A stretch of DNA of 64,000 nucleotides from Mesorhizobium sp. CA14 (GCF_020165195.1 NZ_JAIUHR010000023.1:1-64000), one strand, 5' to 3'; positions 54,197-62,921 are shown, counted from the first letter of the stretch. Notes: generated by a model not told the origin, from the sequence alone. Numbers and translations are program-made.

Positions 54197-54804
54197 CAGA
54201 TCCGGCACTGCCGGCCGCTCGCGCGCAAAGCGCGCGCCGGCTCGCGGGATTTCTCTCCTGCCTGGTTCTCGTGATGCCGCTGGCCGACGCGAATGGGCTG
54301 GGCCGCCAATGGCAAGCCGGCCAGTATTCCTTCTCGGACGAACTGGGCGGCTTTCTGATCCGGTCCGTCTCCGGCGCGGGAACGAGATCCGATCCGGTTG
54401 TCCTCGGCGAGGAATTGGAGTCGGCCGACCCCGTCATTCTGACGATTCGCGCGCGGCAGCCAACGGCCAATTTCACTGAGGGAATCCTCTACCTGCGCAT
54501 CGTGGCGCTCAACGGCAGCGGATACCCGTGGGTGGATTTCATGTTCGAGCTTCAGTCGATACTGAACCAGCCAAGCGTGTTCGGCGACGGCCTGTCCTTC
54601 GACCAGACCCATACCCCGTCCGACTTCATCTCATCCGACAGTTTCGTGCGATATGATCGCCAGCTTGAACCTTTCGATCGCCTTCGGTTTCTCGATGGCC
54701 ATGTGGACATACATCGTCAGGCAAGCTTTGAATTCCTCATCACCGATTTCAATCCCAAGAGCGTCTTTTATCTGCTGCAGGACCCGGGTATTCCGGCCTC
54801 CTGA
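54184..54804 (+). CDS. Exported protein, unknown
   Basis: A 206-residue protein with an N-terminal hydrophobic signal (RRLAGFLSCLVLVMPLADANG, cleavage near residue 38). The mature part is beta-rich with aromatic residues (YSFSDELGGFLIRSVSG; LTIRARQPTANFTEGILYLRI) and contains the phrase 'GTRSDPVVLGEEL'. No family recognised. It overlaps uppP by 13 nt and precedes the NAGPA-like gene by 84 nt. Confidence 0.7.
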   Translation: MAVLTDPALPAARAQSARRLAGFLSCLVLVMPLADANGLGRQWQAGQYSFSDELGGFLIRSVSGAGTRSDPVVLGEELESADPVILTIRARQPTANFTEGILYLRIVALNGSGYPWVDFMFELQSILNQPSVFGDGLSFDQTHTPSDFISSDSFVRYDRQLEPFDRLRFLDGHVDIHRQASFEFLITDFNPKSVFYLLQDPGIPAS

Positions 54805-54888
54805 CGATCTGGCCCTCTTAGGCGGCAATCGCCGGAAGAGGCGAGTTGCCTATTCGTCTCAAAGACCCACTCAGCTATTGGTACGCTC

Positions 54889-55674
54889 ATGGATCTTTCG
54901 ACGTTGCTGCACTCGCTGCCCTTGCTGATGATGCTGGTGAAATCCGCGGTGCCTGCAGCCGTCGGCGCCGGCATGGGCTTTGGCCAATGGCTGGCCGCGC
55001 TGCCGCCCTGCCGCAACCAGGTTTTTGAGAACGCGACCTATCTGGTCTGCGAGGCCGATCCGAAGCATTTTTCCATCGAGCTGTTCTGGAAGAACAAGGA
55101 TGGCGAGCTCTACCGGTCGCTGCACAATCTGCGCAGCGCACAGCAGGCGACGGGACGCACCCTGCTCTTCGGCCTCAATGCCGGCATGTATCACCCCGAT
55201 CTCGCGCCGGTCGGGCTCTATGTCGAACGCGGCGAGCAGGTCACGCCGGCGAAGACCGGATCGGGGATCGGCAATTTCTCCATGCAGCCCAACGGCATCT
55301 TCTATCTCAGCGACGGCAAGGCCGGCGTTCGCGCGACCAGGGATTACCTCAAGCATCCGCCGCGCGTCGATTACGCCACGCAATCCGGGCCGATGCTGGT
55401 CATCGACGGCAAGCTGCATCCGAAATTCCAGGCAGACGGCACCTCGCGCAAGATCCGCGATGGTGTGGGCGTGCGCGCGGACGGTGTCGCGGTCTTCGCG
55501 ATCTCGGATGACGTCGTGACCTTCCACGAATTCGCGCGGCTGTTCCGTGACCGGCTTGGCTGCCCGAACGCGCTCTTCCTCGACGGCTCGATCTCGAGCC
55601 TCTATGCGCCCGGGATCGGCCGCAACGACGATTTCTGGAATCTGGGGCCGATGATCGGCGTGTTCAGGCATTAG
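54889..55674 (+). CDS. Phosphodiester glycosidase (NAGPA/DUF2233) family protein
   Basis: A 261-residue protein of the NAGPA/DUF2233 family, which removes sugars from phosphodiesters: LFGLNAGMYHPDLAPVGLYV, RDGVGVRADGVAVFAIS and LFLDGSISSLYAP are typical. The N-terminus has a hydrophobic stretch (LPLLMMLVKSAVPAAVG) that is a signal or anchor. The likely place is the periplasm, acting on an envelope glycan. Confidence 0.85.
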   Translation: MDLSTLLHSLPLLMMLVKSAVPAAVGAGMGFGQWLAALPPCRNQVFENATYLVCEADPKHFSIELFWKNKDGELYRSLHNLRSAQQATGRTLLFGLNAGMYHPDLAPVGLYVERGEQVTPAKTGSGIGNFSMQPNGIFYLSDGKAGVRATRDYLKHPPRVDYATQSGPMLVIDGKLHPKFQADGTSRKIRDGVGVRADGVAVFAISDDVVTFHEFARLFRDRLGCPNALFLDGSISSLYAPGIGRNDDFWNLGPMIGVFRH

Positions 55675-55824
55675 CCGAGAGCCACTTCGGCGCCACTCCG
55701 AATCATCCGGCCGCGCCAAAAGTAAATTTTGATTCAAACTTTGTTGGTAATTTCTCATTAGGAATGGCGTTTCCGGCGGCGCTGTTCCTGCCTTCGGTCT
55801 GTTTTGTTTTGCGTACAGGTCAAG

Positions 55825-56988
55825 ATGCGGATTTTTGGCGTCGTCAGTTTCGTGCTCGCATCGCTTTGCCTTGCCGGCTGCTCGTCCACGTCGGGCGTCG
55901 ATGCCTTGCAGATGCCGTCCAACGAGACGACGAGCTCGGTTGTGCGGCCAAGCGCGCCGGTGTCGAAGGGCATTAGGACCGCCGTCACCGAAAGAACCGT
56001 CGAGACCGCGTCGATGTCGGGCGCCGCGCGCATCAAGCCGCCGGCGCCGCTGCTCGACGAGGCTAACGCGAGCGCTGACAACGAAAGTCCGCGCCCCGGC
56101 GACGAAAATTCGCGCCCCGGCGAAGAGAACTCGCGCCCATTCGGCCTTGCCGAGGAGGAGACGGTGAACTTCCCGGCGGCCGATCTGCCGGACAGCGTCG
56201 AGCCGCCGGTGCAGGAGGCAGCGCTCGTCTCGCCGCCGAAGCGGCTCTCGCGCGCCGCGCCCGCCATGCTTGCCGGTCCGGTCACCCGCTATGCGTTCCG
56301 CGACGCCAAGCCGATCAATTTCGGCCGTGCTTCGCCGCGCCATCTGGCCGTGCACGGCGTCGACGTCTCGCGCTGGCAGGGCAACATCAATTGGGGGAAG
56401 CTGCGCGCCCAGGGCGCCAATTTCGCCTATATCAAGGCGACCGATGGCGGCGATCATCTCGACCCGATGTTCATGAAGAACTGGCGCAACGCCGATGCCG
56501 CCGGGCTGAAGCGCGGCGCTTATCATTTCTTCTACTGGTGCCGCACCGCGGGCGAGCAGGCCGACTGGTTCATCCGCAATGTGCCCAAGGTCGACGGCGC
56601 GCTGCCGCCGGTCATCGACGTCGAGTGGAACGGCGACTCTTCGTGCAGACGCAAGCCGTCGCGCGACAAGGTGCTGGAAAAAATGCAGGTGTTCATGGAC
56701 AGGCTGGAGCGCCATTACGGCCAGCGGCCCATCATCTACACCAGCCCCGATTTCTATCGCGACAATCTGCGCGGCGCTTTCCCGGATTACCCGTTCTGGC
56801 TGCGCGCGGTGGCCGCGCATCCGTCAAAGGTCTATCCGGGCCGCAAATGGCTGTTCTGGCAGTATTCCGGCTCCGGCCTGTCGCATGGCGTGAGCGGCCG
56901 CATCGACCTCAACGTCTTCCATGGGGACGAGCGCCAATGGCGCGCCTGGCTGGGCGGTGGCGGGCAGATGGTGGCCGACGCGGATTGA
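55825..56988 (+). CDS. GH25 lysozyme-like lipoprotein
   Basis: A 387-residue outer-envelope lipoprotein: lipobox LAGC with Cys 19, then about 150 disordered residues with RPGDENSRPGEENSRP repeats, then a GH25 muramidase domain from about 178 (HGVDVSRWQGNINWGKL; the DVEWNG motif with the catalytic Asp and Glu; YHFFYWC). It likely cuts peptidoglycan. The ATG at 55825 is chosen so that the signal begins MRIF. The 150 nt before it hold only AT-rich leader sequence. Confidence 0.92.
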   Translation: MRIFGVVSFVLASLCLAGCSSTSGVDALQMPSNETTSSVVRPSAPVSKGIRTAVTERTVETASMSGAARIKPPAPLLDEANASADNESPRPGDENSRPGEENSRPFGLAEEETVNFPAADLPDSVEPPVQEAALVSPPKRLSRAAPAMLAGPVTRYAFRDAKPINFGRASPRHLAVHGVDVSRWQGNINWGKLRAQGANFAYIKATDGGDHLDPMFMKNWRNADAAGLKRGAYHFFYWCRTAGEQADWFIRNVPKVDGALPPVIDVEWNGDSSCRRKPSRDKVLEKMQVFMDRLERHYGQRPIIYTSPDFYRDNLRGAFPDYPFWLRAVAAHPSKVYPGRKWLFWQYSGSGLSHGVSGRIDLNVFHGDERQWRAWLGGGGQMVADAD

Positions 56989-56998
56989 GGCGAATCTT

Positions 56999-57205
56999 CC
57001 CCTTCTCCTATGGGAGAAGGGAAAAGCGCTCACGCCTCGCCCCGCGCGGTCGTCATACTCGGGCTTGACCCGAGGATCCATTCCGTGACCTCGGTGAAGC
57101 GTACAACGGAGCAGAATTCTGCATTGCTGCAACGCTTCAAAGTCACGGAATCGATTCTAGGGTCTGCGCGCGTCGCTTCGCTCCTTGCTCCGCCCTAGAA
57201 TGACG
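56999..57205. repeat. Long nested-palindrome repeat after the GH25 gene
   Basis: CCCTTCTCCTATGGGAGAAGGG (56999-57021) is followed by a 155-nt element bounded by CGTCAT (57051-57056) and ATGACG (57200-57205). Inside are nested pairs ATTCCGTGAC/GTCACGGAAT (57080-57089, 57142-57151), GAAGCGT/ACGCTTC, and the central GCAGAATTCTGC (57111-57122). It can form one long hairpin. It looks like a non-autonomous rhizobial intergenic element. Confidence 0.7.
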
Positions 57206-57599
57206 AAGCAGAAGGGGCGTCGCCACACAATGCCTCATTGATCATCGCCTCGATATTATAACTATCCGGATCGAGCACGAAGCATGCGTAGTAATGTTCC
57301 GCATAGTTCGGACGCGGCCCGGGCGCGCCATTGTCGGCGGCGCCGGCATCGAGCGCCGCGCGGTAGAATGCATCGACCTCAGCCTTGCTCTTTACCCGGA
57401 AGGCGACATGCAGATGGGTGAGCGGCGGCTTCTCGGCCGTGCGTTGGATCTCGAACAGGCAGCCATTGCCGACGTCGAAGGCCCAGAACACGCCCTCCTT
57501 GCCGAAGGCGAGGCGATAGCCTAACGGCGCAAAAGCCCGTTCGTAGAAGAGCTTGCTCTTGGCGAGGTCGCTCACTTCGATGGTGATGTGGTCGATCAT
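57195..57599 (-). CDS. VOC (glyoxalase-like) protein
   Basis: A 134-residue single-domain VOC protein (MIDHITIEVSDLAKSKLFYE; HLHVAFRVKSKAEVD; CFVLDPDSYNIEAM). Metal residues H4, H81 and E in NIEA are in the usual positions. Substrate unknown. It ends inside the palindromic repeat at 57051-57205. Confidence 0.9.
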   Translation of the reverse strand: MIDHITIEVSDLAKSKLFYERAFAPLGYRLAFGKEGVFWAFDVGNGCLFEIQRTAEKPPLTHLHVAFRVKSKAEVDAFYRAALDAGAADNGAPGPRPNYAEHYYACFVLDPDSYNIEAMINEALCGDAPSASSF

Positions 57600-57653
57600 G
57601 AATATTTCGAAACGATCGCGACCAAGCAGCTCGGCATCGGTGCCAGGAAGCAG

Positions 57654-57860
57654 CTACGCCTCTACATACTCCGCCAAGCTGACGCCTTTCGGCACATCCA
57701 GCCCGTCAGCACGCAGACCTTCGATGTGGAAGCGGATCGCATCACGGATTTCAGTTTCCACCTCAGCCACCGTAGCCCCGATGGCTATGCAGCCTAGCAG
57801 GTCAGGCACATATGCTGAAAAATTGCTTCCGGCTTTTTCGATCACCACGGCGTAGCGCAT
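57654..57860 (-). CDS. HicB-like protein, orphan antitoxin
   Basis: A 68-residue protein with the HicB partial RNase-H-like fold (MRYAVVIEKAGSNFSAYVPDLLGC; VAEVETEIRDAIRFHIEGL). HicB proteins neutralise HicA mRNA-cutting toxins. No HicA gene lies before or after it, and no DNA-binding domain is attached. It is preceded by GGAGAG. It is either a stand-alone regulator or a toxin-antitoxin remnant. Confidence 0.82.
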   Translation of the reverse strand: MRYAVVIEKAGSNFSAYVPDLLGCIAIGATVAEVETEIRDAIRFHIEGLRADGLDVPKGVSLAEYVEA

Positions 57861-57934
57861 GCCATCTCTCCTTAACGCCGCATCAAGTGCCGTTCGACGT
57901 TCTCAGGTCGCTTGCAGGGAGGTTCAGAGCAGTT

Positions 57935-58522
57935 CTATTTCGACGCCTGATAATCTCGTATTTTCAGCATCTCGACTCTTTTGGATATTGTTGCCGCAGC
58001 AGCTGCAATATTTTGTGGGACGCCTGTCAAGTCGGCAAGGTTTTGAATGTCTTCCCTATTCTTAAATGCGACATAAGGAGGCACAAGGAAATGTCGAGCG
58101 AATATATCGGCCTGATCTTCAATGCTTGAAAGAGAATTACTTGCCAATATCTGCTTTTCGTATCCGAGCAGGTTGCGCTGCATTGAGCCTTCAATCTTCA
58201 TATGCAGAAGAAAATGACCTAATTCATGGGCTAGAATACGACGGCAATCTCTGTCGCCTTCGCATGCTGCGTCGTAGATCGTTTCGCGGACAAAAATACG
58301 AGGTGGATCAATCGTGGTTTCGGCCGTGTTTTTCAGCTCGATATCGCGTCTTATTATCAAGCGAAAATCAGGAACAAAGTCTATGATCCGGAACTCAAGT
58401 ATCTCAATAATATCTACATAAGTTTTGTCGGCGATGCCGAACGTGGCTCGAAATTGGTGCGCACGTTCGGCAATTTCCAGTTCATTCAGTGACTCTGGGT
58501 TGAACCGGTCCAAGGACTTCAT
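57935..58522 (-). CDS. ImmA/IrrE family metallo-endopeptidase
   Basis: A 195-residue zinc peptidase with HELGH at 99-103 (IlaHELGHFLLH) and QADIFARHFLVP downstream, as in the ImmA/IrrE (DUF955/COG2856) family that cleaves XRE-type repressors. The ATG at 58522 fits the family; upstream codons in frame are within the XRE gene region. It lies 28 nt after the XRE gene. DNA here is clearly less GC-rich than the flanks and codon use is more A/T-ending, which suggests recent transfer. Confidence 0.9.
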   Translation of the reverse strand: MKSLDRFNPESLNELEIAERAHQFRATFGIADKTYVDIIEILEFRIIDFVPDFRLIIRRDIELKNTAETTIDPPRIFVRETIYDAACEGDRDCRRILAHELGHFLLHMKIEGSMQRNLLGYEKQILASNSLSSIEDQADIFARHFLVPPYVAFKNREDIQNLADLTGVPQNIAAAAATISKRVEMLKIRDYQASK

Positions 58523-58550
58523 TACGGGCTCCCGACCGCGTTTCGCTAAA

Positions 58551-58808
58551 TCACAGGACGCGCTTAATTTGATCGTCCTGTTGCGGCTTCGGTCCGAGCA
58601 TAGCTTCGAGAAACTCATGCGGCACGCCAAAAAGCTGCGCACAGCAATCAATTATATGATCTGATGGCCAAACTTCCCCGTTTTCCACGCTAGTCACATA
58701 GGAGCTGCGGACTCCTAACTTTTCCCCAAGTTGATGTTGCGACCAACGCTGGCCGCGCCGCTGGCGGTGAATAAAAGCACCGAATTTATGCAAGCCAGGC
58801 TCGCTCAT
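58551..58808 (-). CDS. XRE-family HTH regulator
   Basis: An 85-residue XRE (Cro/CI-type) DNA-binding protein with helix-turn-helix at about 15-45 (RGQRWSQHQLGEKLGVRSSYV). It is the first gene of an XRE-ImmA pair, a known repressor-plus-protease or toxin-antitoxin-like module. It starts 54 nt from the nrdJ stop, on the same strand. The C-terminus (PKPQQDDQIKRVL) is short, with no second domain. Confidence 0.9.
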   Translation of the reverse strand: MSEPGLHKFGAFIHRQRRGQRWSQHQLGEKLGVRSSYVTSVENGEVWPSDHIIDCCAQLFGVPHEFLEAMLGPKPQQDDQIKRVL

Positions 58809-58861
58809 TTCATGCTCCAGTGGATAGGTTGATTTTCAGGCGACTGAAGGCTCAAATTTCC

Positions 58862-61800
58862 TCAGCTGCACCCGCTGGTCGAGCCACACGTGTCGCACTT
58901 CTCGCAGGTGCCGTTCCGCACCATGGTGAAGTTGTGGCACTCGGAGCATTCGTTGCCGGTATAGCCCTGGAGCAGCGACTGCTGGCGCCTTGTCGCGGCG
59001 AGCTTCTTTGCCTCGGCGGCCTCGTTGGCGGCGGCGTCGGTGAATAAAGCCTCAGTGCCACCGGCGGCTTCGGCTTCTTCTTCCACCATATCCTCGGCCA
59101 GTTCCCTGGCGCGCTCCTCATAGTCGCGCTTGTAGGCGAGCGCCTCGTCGCTGGCGGGCTTCAGCGCCAGCACGTTGGAGCCGGCGAAGGCCGTCGGCGC
59201 CGCGCGGGCAGGGGCCGTGGTAGGGGCTGAGCCGCCAAAGCCCTTGGGCTCTGAGCCGATGCCGGACACCAGCTTCACCGGCGAGGCGCCGCGATAGAGG
59301 CCCTTGGAGAAGGGCGTCGCCTTGCCTTCGGTGATGCCGCGGCCGAGTGCCGTCTTGTCGAAGTCCGATTGGTCGACATGGGCGAGGTCGTGGCGGCCGA
59401 GATAGGAGACGGCGAGCTCGCGGAACACGTAGTCGAGGATCGACGTCGCGTTCTTGATCGCGTCGTTGCCCTGCACCATGCCGGCCGGCTCGAACTTGGT
59501 GAAGGTGAAGGCTTCGACATATTCGTCGAGCGGCACGCCATATTGCAGGCCGAGCGAGATCGCGATGGCGAAGTTGTTCATCATCGCGCGGAAGGCAGCA
59601 CCCTCCTTGTGCATGTCGATGAAGATCTCGCCCAGGCGACCGTCGTCGAACTCGCCGGTCCTGAGATACACCTTGTGGCCACCGACGACGGCCTTCTGCG
59701 TGTAGCCCTTGCGGCGGTTCGGCAGTTTTTCGCGGTCGCGGTAGAGCCGCTCGATGACGCGCTCGACGATCTTTTCCGTCACCTGCACCGCGCGCTGCGC
59801 GGCAGGCGCGGCGATCAGCTGCTCGACCGCCTCGTCCTCATCCTCGTCGTCATCGGCGAGCAGCGAGGCGTTGAGCGGCTGCGACAGTTTCGAGCCGTCG
59901 CGATAAAGCGCGTTCGCCTTCAGCGCCAGCTTCCAGGACAGCATATAGGCGTTCTTGGCGTCCTCGACCGTCGCCTCATTCGGCATGTTGATGGTCTTGG
60001 AGATGGCGCCCGAGATGAAGGGCTGCGCCGCCGCCATCATCAGGATGTGGCTCTGGATCGAGAGCGAACGCTTGCCGATCTTGCCGCAGGGGCTGGCGCA
60101 ATCGAACACCGGCAGGTGCTCGGCCTTGAGGAAGGGCGCGCCTTCGAGCGTCATGGCACCGCAGACATGAATGTTGGCGGCGTCGATGTCCTTTTTCGAG
60201 AAGCCCAGAGCCGGCAGCATCTCGAACGAGACGTCGCTAAGCTGCTCATCGGTGAAGCCGAACGTGTCCTTCACCCAGTCGGCGCCGAGCGTCCACTGGT
60301 TGAACACGAACTTGATGTCGAAGGCCGACTTCAGCGCCGCATTCAGCGCCGCGATCTTCTCGTCGGTGAAGCCCTTGGCTTTCAGCGTCGAGGGGTTGAT
60401 GCCGGGCGCCTGATTGAGGTTGCCATGACCAACCGCATAGGCCTCGATCTCGGCGATCTGGCTTTCGGAATAGCCCAGCGTCCTGAGCGCCTCCGGCACG
60501 GCGCGGTTGATGATCTTGAAGTAGCCGCCGCCGGCGAGCTTCTTGAACTTCACCAGCGCGAAGTCGGGCTCGATGCCGGTGGTGTCGCAATCCATGACGA
60601 GGCCGATCGTGCCGGTCGGCGCAATCACCGTCGCCTGCGCGTTGCGGTAGCCATGCTCCTCGCCGAGCTCGATGGCGCGGTCCCAGGCGGCGCGGGCATG
60701 CTCGGCCAGCGCCTGCTGCTTGAGATCGGCAGCGACCAGCGGCACCGGATTGACGGCGAGCTTCTCGTAGCCGTCCTTGTCTCCGTAAGCGGCGCGGCGG
60801 TGATTGCGCATGACGCGCAGCATGTTCTGGGCGTTGCGGTCATAGTCCGGGAAGGCGCCGAGCTCGGCGGCCATTTCGGCCGAGGTCGAGTAGGCGACGC
60901 CGGTCATGATCGCCGTGAGCGCTGCACAGATCGCGCGACCTTCGTCGGAGTCATAAGGGATGCCCGAGGTCATCAAGAGGCCGCCGATATTGGCGTAGCC
61001 GAGGCCGAGCGTGCGGTATTCGTAGGAGAGCTTGGCGATTTCCTTGGACGGGAACTGCGCCATCATCACCGAGATTTCGAGCACGACGGTCCACAGGCGA
61101 ACGGTGTGCTCATAAGCCGCGATGTCGATCGCGCCGTCTTGCCTGCGGTAGGGCAAGAGGTTGATCGAGGCGAGATTGCAGGCCGTGTCGTCGAGGAACA
61201 TGTATTCCGAGCACGGGTTGGAGGCTCGGATCGCACCGGCGGAAGCGCAGGTGTGCCAATCGTTCATCGTCGTGTTGAAATGCAGGCCCGGATCGGCGGA
61301 AGCCCAGGCGGCGTAGCCGATCTTTTCCCACAGATCGCGCGCCTTCAGCGTCTTCAGCACCTTGCCGTCCTTGCGGGCGGTGAGCTGCCAGTCGCCATCG
61401 GCCTCCACGGCGCGCAGGAAATTGTCCTTCAGCGACACCGAATTGTTGGAGTTCTGGCCGGAGACGGTGAGATACGCATCCGAATCCCAGTCGGTGTCGT
61501 AGGTCTTGAACGACATCGAGGTGTAGCCCTGGCGGGCGAACTGGATGACGCGATAGATGTAGTTCTCCGGCACGGCGTCCTTCTTGGCTGCCTTGATCTC
61601 GCGCTTCAGCGCGGTGTTCAAAGCCGGGTCGAAGCAGTCGTCGCCATTGCCTTCGCAATTGACGCAGGCCTTCATGATCGCTTCGAGATGCTTCTTGACG
61701 ATCTTCGAGCCGGTGACCAGCGAGGCGACCTTCTGCTCCTCATTGACCTTCCAGTCGATGAAGTCTTCGATATCCGGATGGTCGGCGTCGACGATGACCA

Positions 61801-62638
61801 TTTTTGCCGCGCGGCGCGTCGTGCCGCCGGACTTGATGGCGCCCGCCGCGCGGTCGCCGATCTTGAGGAAGCTCATCAGGCCGGACGAGCGGCCGCCGCC
61901 GGACAGCTTCTCGCCCTCGCCGCGCAGCATGGAGAAGTTCGAGCCGGTGCCGGAACCGTATTTGAACAGGCGCGCCTCACGCACCCACAAATCCATGATG
62001 CCGCCCTCGTTGACGAGATCGTCCTGCACGCTCTGGATGAAGCAGGCATGCGGCTGCGGATGCTCGTAAGCCGACTTCGACTTGGTCAGCTTGCCGGTGA
62101 AGGGATCGACATAGAAGTGGCCTTGGCTCGGGCCGTCGATGCCGTAGGCCCAGTGCAGGCCGGTGTTGAACCATTGCGGCGAGTTCGGCGCGACGCGCTG
62201 GGTGGCGAGCATATAGGCAAGCTCGTCGCGGAAGGCGCGCGCGTCTTCCTCCGACTTGAAGTAGCCGCCCTTCCAGCCCCAATAGGTCCAGGTGCCGGAG
62301 AGGCGATCGAAGACCTGGCGGGCGTCGGTTTCCGAACCGTAGCGCTCGGCCTCGGGCAGCTTGGCGAGCTCGGCCTCGTCGGCGATCGAGCGCCACAGGA
62401 AGGAGGGGACGTCGTTCTCTTCGACCTTCTTCAGCCGCGCCGGCACGCCGGCCTTGCGGAAATATTTCTGCGCCAGGATGTCGGCCGCGACCTGGCTGAA
62501 CTGCGCCGGCACATCGATGTTGTCGAGGCGGAACACCACCGAGCCGTCCGGATTCTTGATCTCCGACAAAGCCTTGCGGAATTCGATCTCCGCATAGGCT
62601 GATTGCTCTGGCTTGGTGAAGCGACGCTCGATGCGCAT
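58862..62638 (-). CDS. nrdJ: Adenosylcobalamin-dependent (class II) ribonucleotide reductase
   Basis: Reduces ribonucleotides to deoxyribonucleotides using coenzyme B12. The 1258-residue length is typical for the long rhizobial NrdJ with extra insertions (ACVNCEGNGDDCF). The NPCSEYMFLDDTACNLASINL motif is the catalytic region; the C-terminus has a zinc-ribbon-like pair of CxxC motifs (NECSECHNF, CEKCDTCG) that regenerates the active site. ATG at 62638; a longer frame upstream runs through the NrdR box and is not used. Confidence 0.97.
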   Translation of the reverse strand: MRIERRFTKPEQSAYAEIEFRKALSEIKNPDGSVVFRLDNIDVPAQFSQVAADILAQKYFRKAGVPARLKKVEENDVPSFLWRSIADEAELAKLPEAERYGSETDARQVFDRLSGTWTYWGWKGGYFKSEEDARAFRDELAYMLATQRVAPNSPQWFNTGLHWAYGIDGPSQGHFYVDPFTGKLTKSKSAYEHPQPHACFIQSVQDDLVNEGGIMDLWVREARLFKYGSGTGSNFSMLRGEGEKLSGGGRSSGLMSFLKIGDRAAGAIKSGGTTRRAAKMVIVDADHPDIEDFIDWKVNEEQKVASLVTGSKIVKKHLEAIMKACVNCEGNGDDCFDPALNTALKREIKAAKKDAVPENYIYRVIQFARQGYTSMSFKTYDTDWDSDAYLTVSGQNSNNSVSLKDNFLRAVEADGDWQLTARKDGKVLKTLKARDLWEKIGYAAWASADPGLHFNTTMNDWHTCASAGAIRASNPCSEYMFLDDTACNLASINLLPYRRQDGAIDIAAYEHTVRLWTVVLEISVMMAQFPSKEIAKLSYEYRTLGLGYANIGGLLMTSGIPYDSDEGRAICAALTAIMTGVAYSTSAEMAAELGAFPDYDRNAQNMLRVMRNHRRAAYGDKDGYEKLAVNPVPLVAADLKQQALAEHARAAWDRAIELGEEHGYRNAQATVIAPTGTIGLVMDCDTTGIEPDFALVKFKKLAGGGYFKIINRAVPEALRTLGYSESQIAEIEAYAVGHGNLNQAPGINPSTLKAKGFTDEKIAALNAALKSAFDIKFVFNQWTLGADWVKDTFGFTDEQLSDVSFEMLPALGFSKKDIDAANIHVCGAMTLEGAPFLKAEHLPVFDCASPCGKIGKRSLSIQSHILMMAAAQPFISGAISKTINMPNEATVEDAKNAYMLSWKLALKANALYRDGSKLSQPLNASLLADDDEDEDEAVEQLIAAPAAQRAVQVTEKIVERVIERLYRDREKLPNRRKGYTQKAVVGGHKVYLRTGEFDDGRLGEIFIDMHKEGAAFRAMMNNFAIAISLGLQYGVPLDEYVEAFTFTKFEPAGMVQGNDAIKNATSILDYVFRELAVSYLGRHDLAHVDQSDFDKTALGRGITEGKATPFSKGLYRGASPVKLVSGIGSEPKGFGGSAPTTAPARAAPTAFAGSNVLALKPASDEALAYKRDYEERARELAEDMVEEEAEAAGGTEALFTDAAANEAAEAKKLAATRRQQSLLQGYTGNECSECHNFTMVRNGTCEKCDTCGSTSGCS

Positions 62639-62666
62639 TGGTCCGGTCCCTTTGTATCTACATATA

Positions 62667-62709
62667 GCGCTTTTCTCCGGGAATCTCTGCCCCGCAAAAC
62701 GAAAAGCGC
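62667..62709 (-). promoter_or_regulatory. Hairpin in the nrdJ leader
   Basis: GCGCTTTTC (62667-62675) pairs with GAAAAGCGC (62701-62709), 9 bp with a 25-nt loop, ending 29 nt before the nrdJ start. The leader is about 230 nt long. No cobalamin riboswitch (no B12-box) was seen in it. Confidence 0.4.
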
Positions 62710-62905
62710 AGTCCGCCGTTTGCCGGCATCGCAGGCGACGCCGGCACTCTCCTCGTCGCGGGCACCGCCATGCAGACAGCAAAACGCCTTGCCAGGCTTT
62801 TGCCCGGGCTGCAGGCAGAACCCCCGCGGGTCCCTCAACTGAAACTTTGGTCGATTCCCTCGGAAGAGGGAGGTTCACACTATCTAGGGTCCAGCCTGCC
62901 TGCAA

Positions 62906-62921
62906 ACACTAAATATAGTGT
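62906..62921. promoter_or_regulatory. NrdR box upstream of nrdJ
   Basis: ACACTAAATATAGTGT: one difference from the consensus ACACWATATATWGTGT and almost a perfect palindrome. A weaker half-site ACACTATCTAGGGT starts at 62877, 29 nt away; typical NrdR pairs are spaced about 31. A CTAGAT sequence near 62882-62887 could be the -10 of the minus-strand promoter. NrdR would repress nrdJ when dATP is high. Confidence 0.8.

Noticed and set aside
59369..62602. Open frame of 1077 codons opposite nrdJ
   Set aside because: Antisense shadow of nrdJ; the translation has no domain pattern and is rich in Arg, Ala and Gly as expected for the reverse of GC-rich codons.
62640..62875. Cobalamin riboswitch in the long nrdJ leader
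   Set aside because: No GCCACTG B12 box and no conserved core segments on the minus strand; the GC-rich stems do not fit the pattern.
62639..62905. Upstream start of nrdJ giving 89 extra residues
   Set aside because: Extends into the NrdR half-site and promoter region; the family start MRIERRFT is at 62638.
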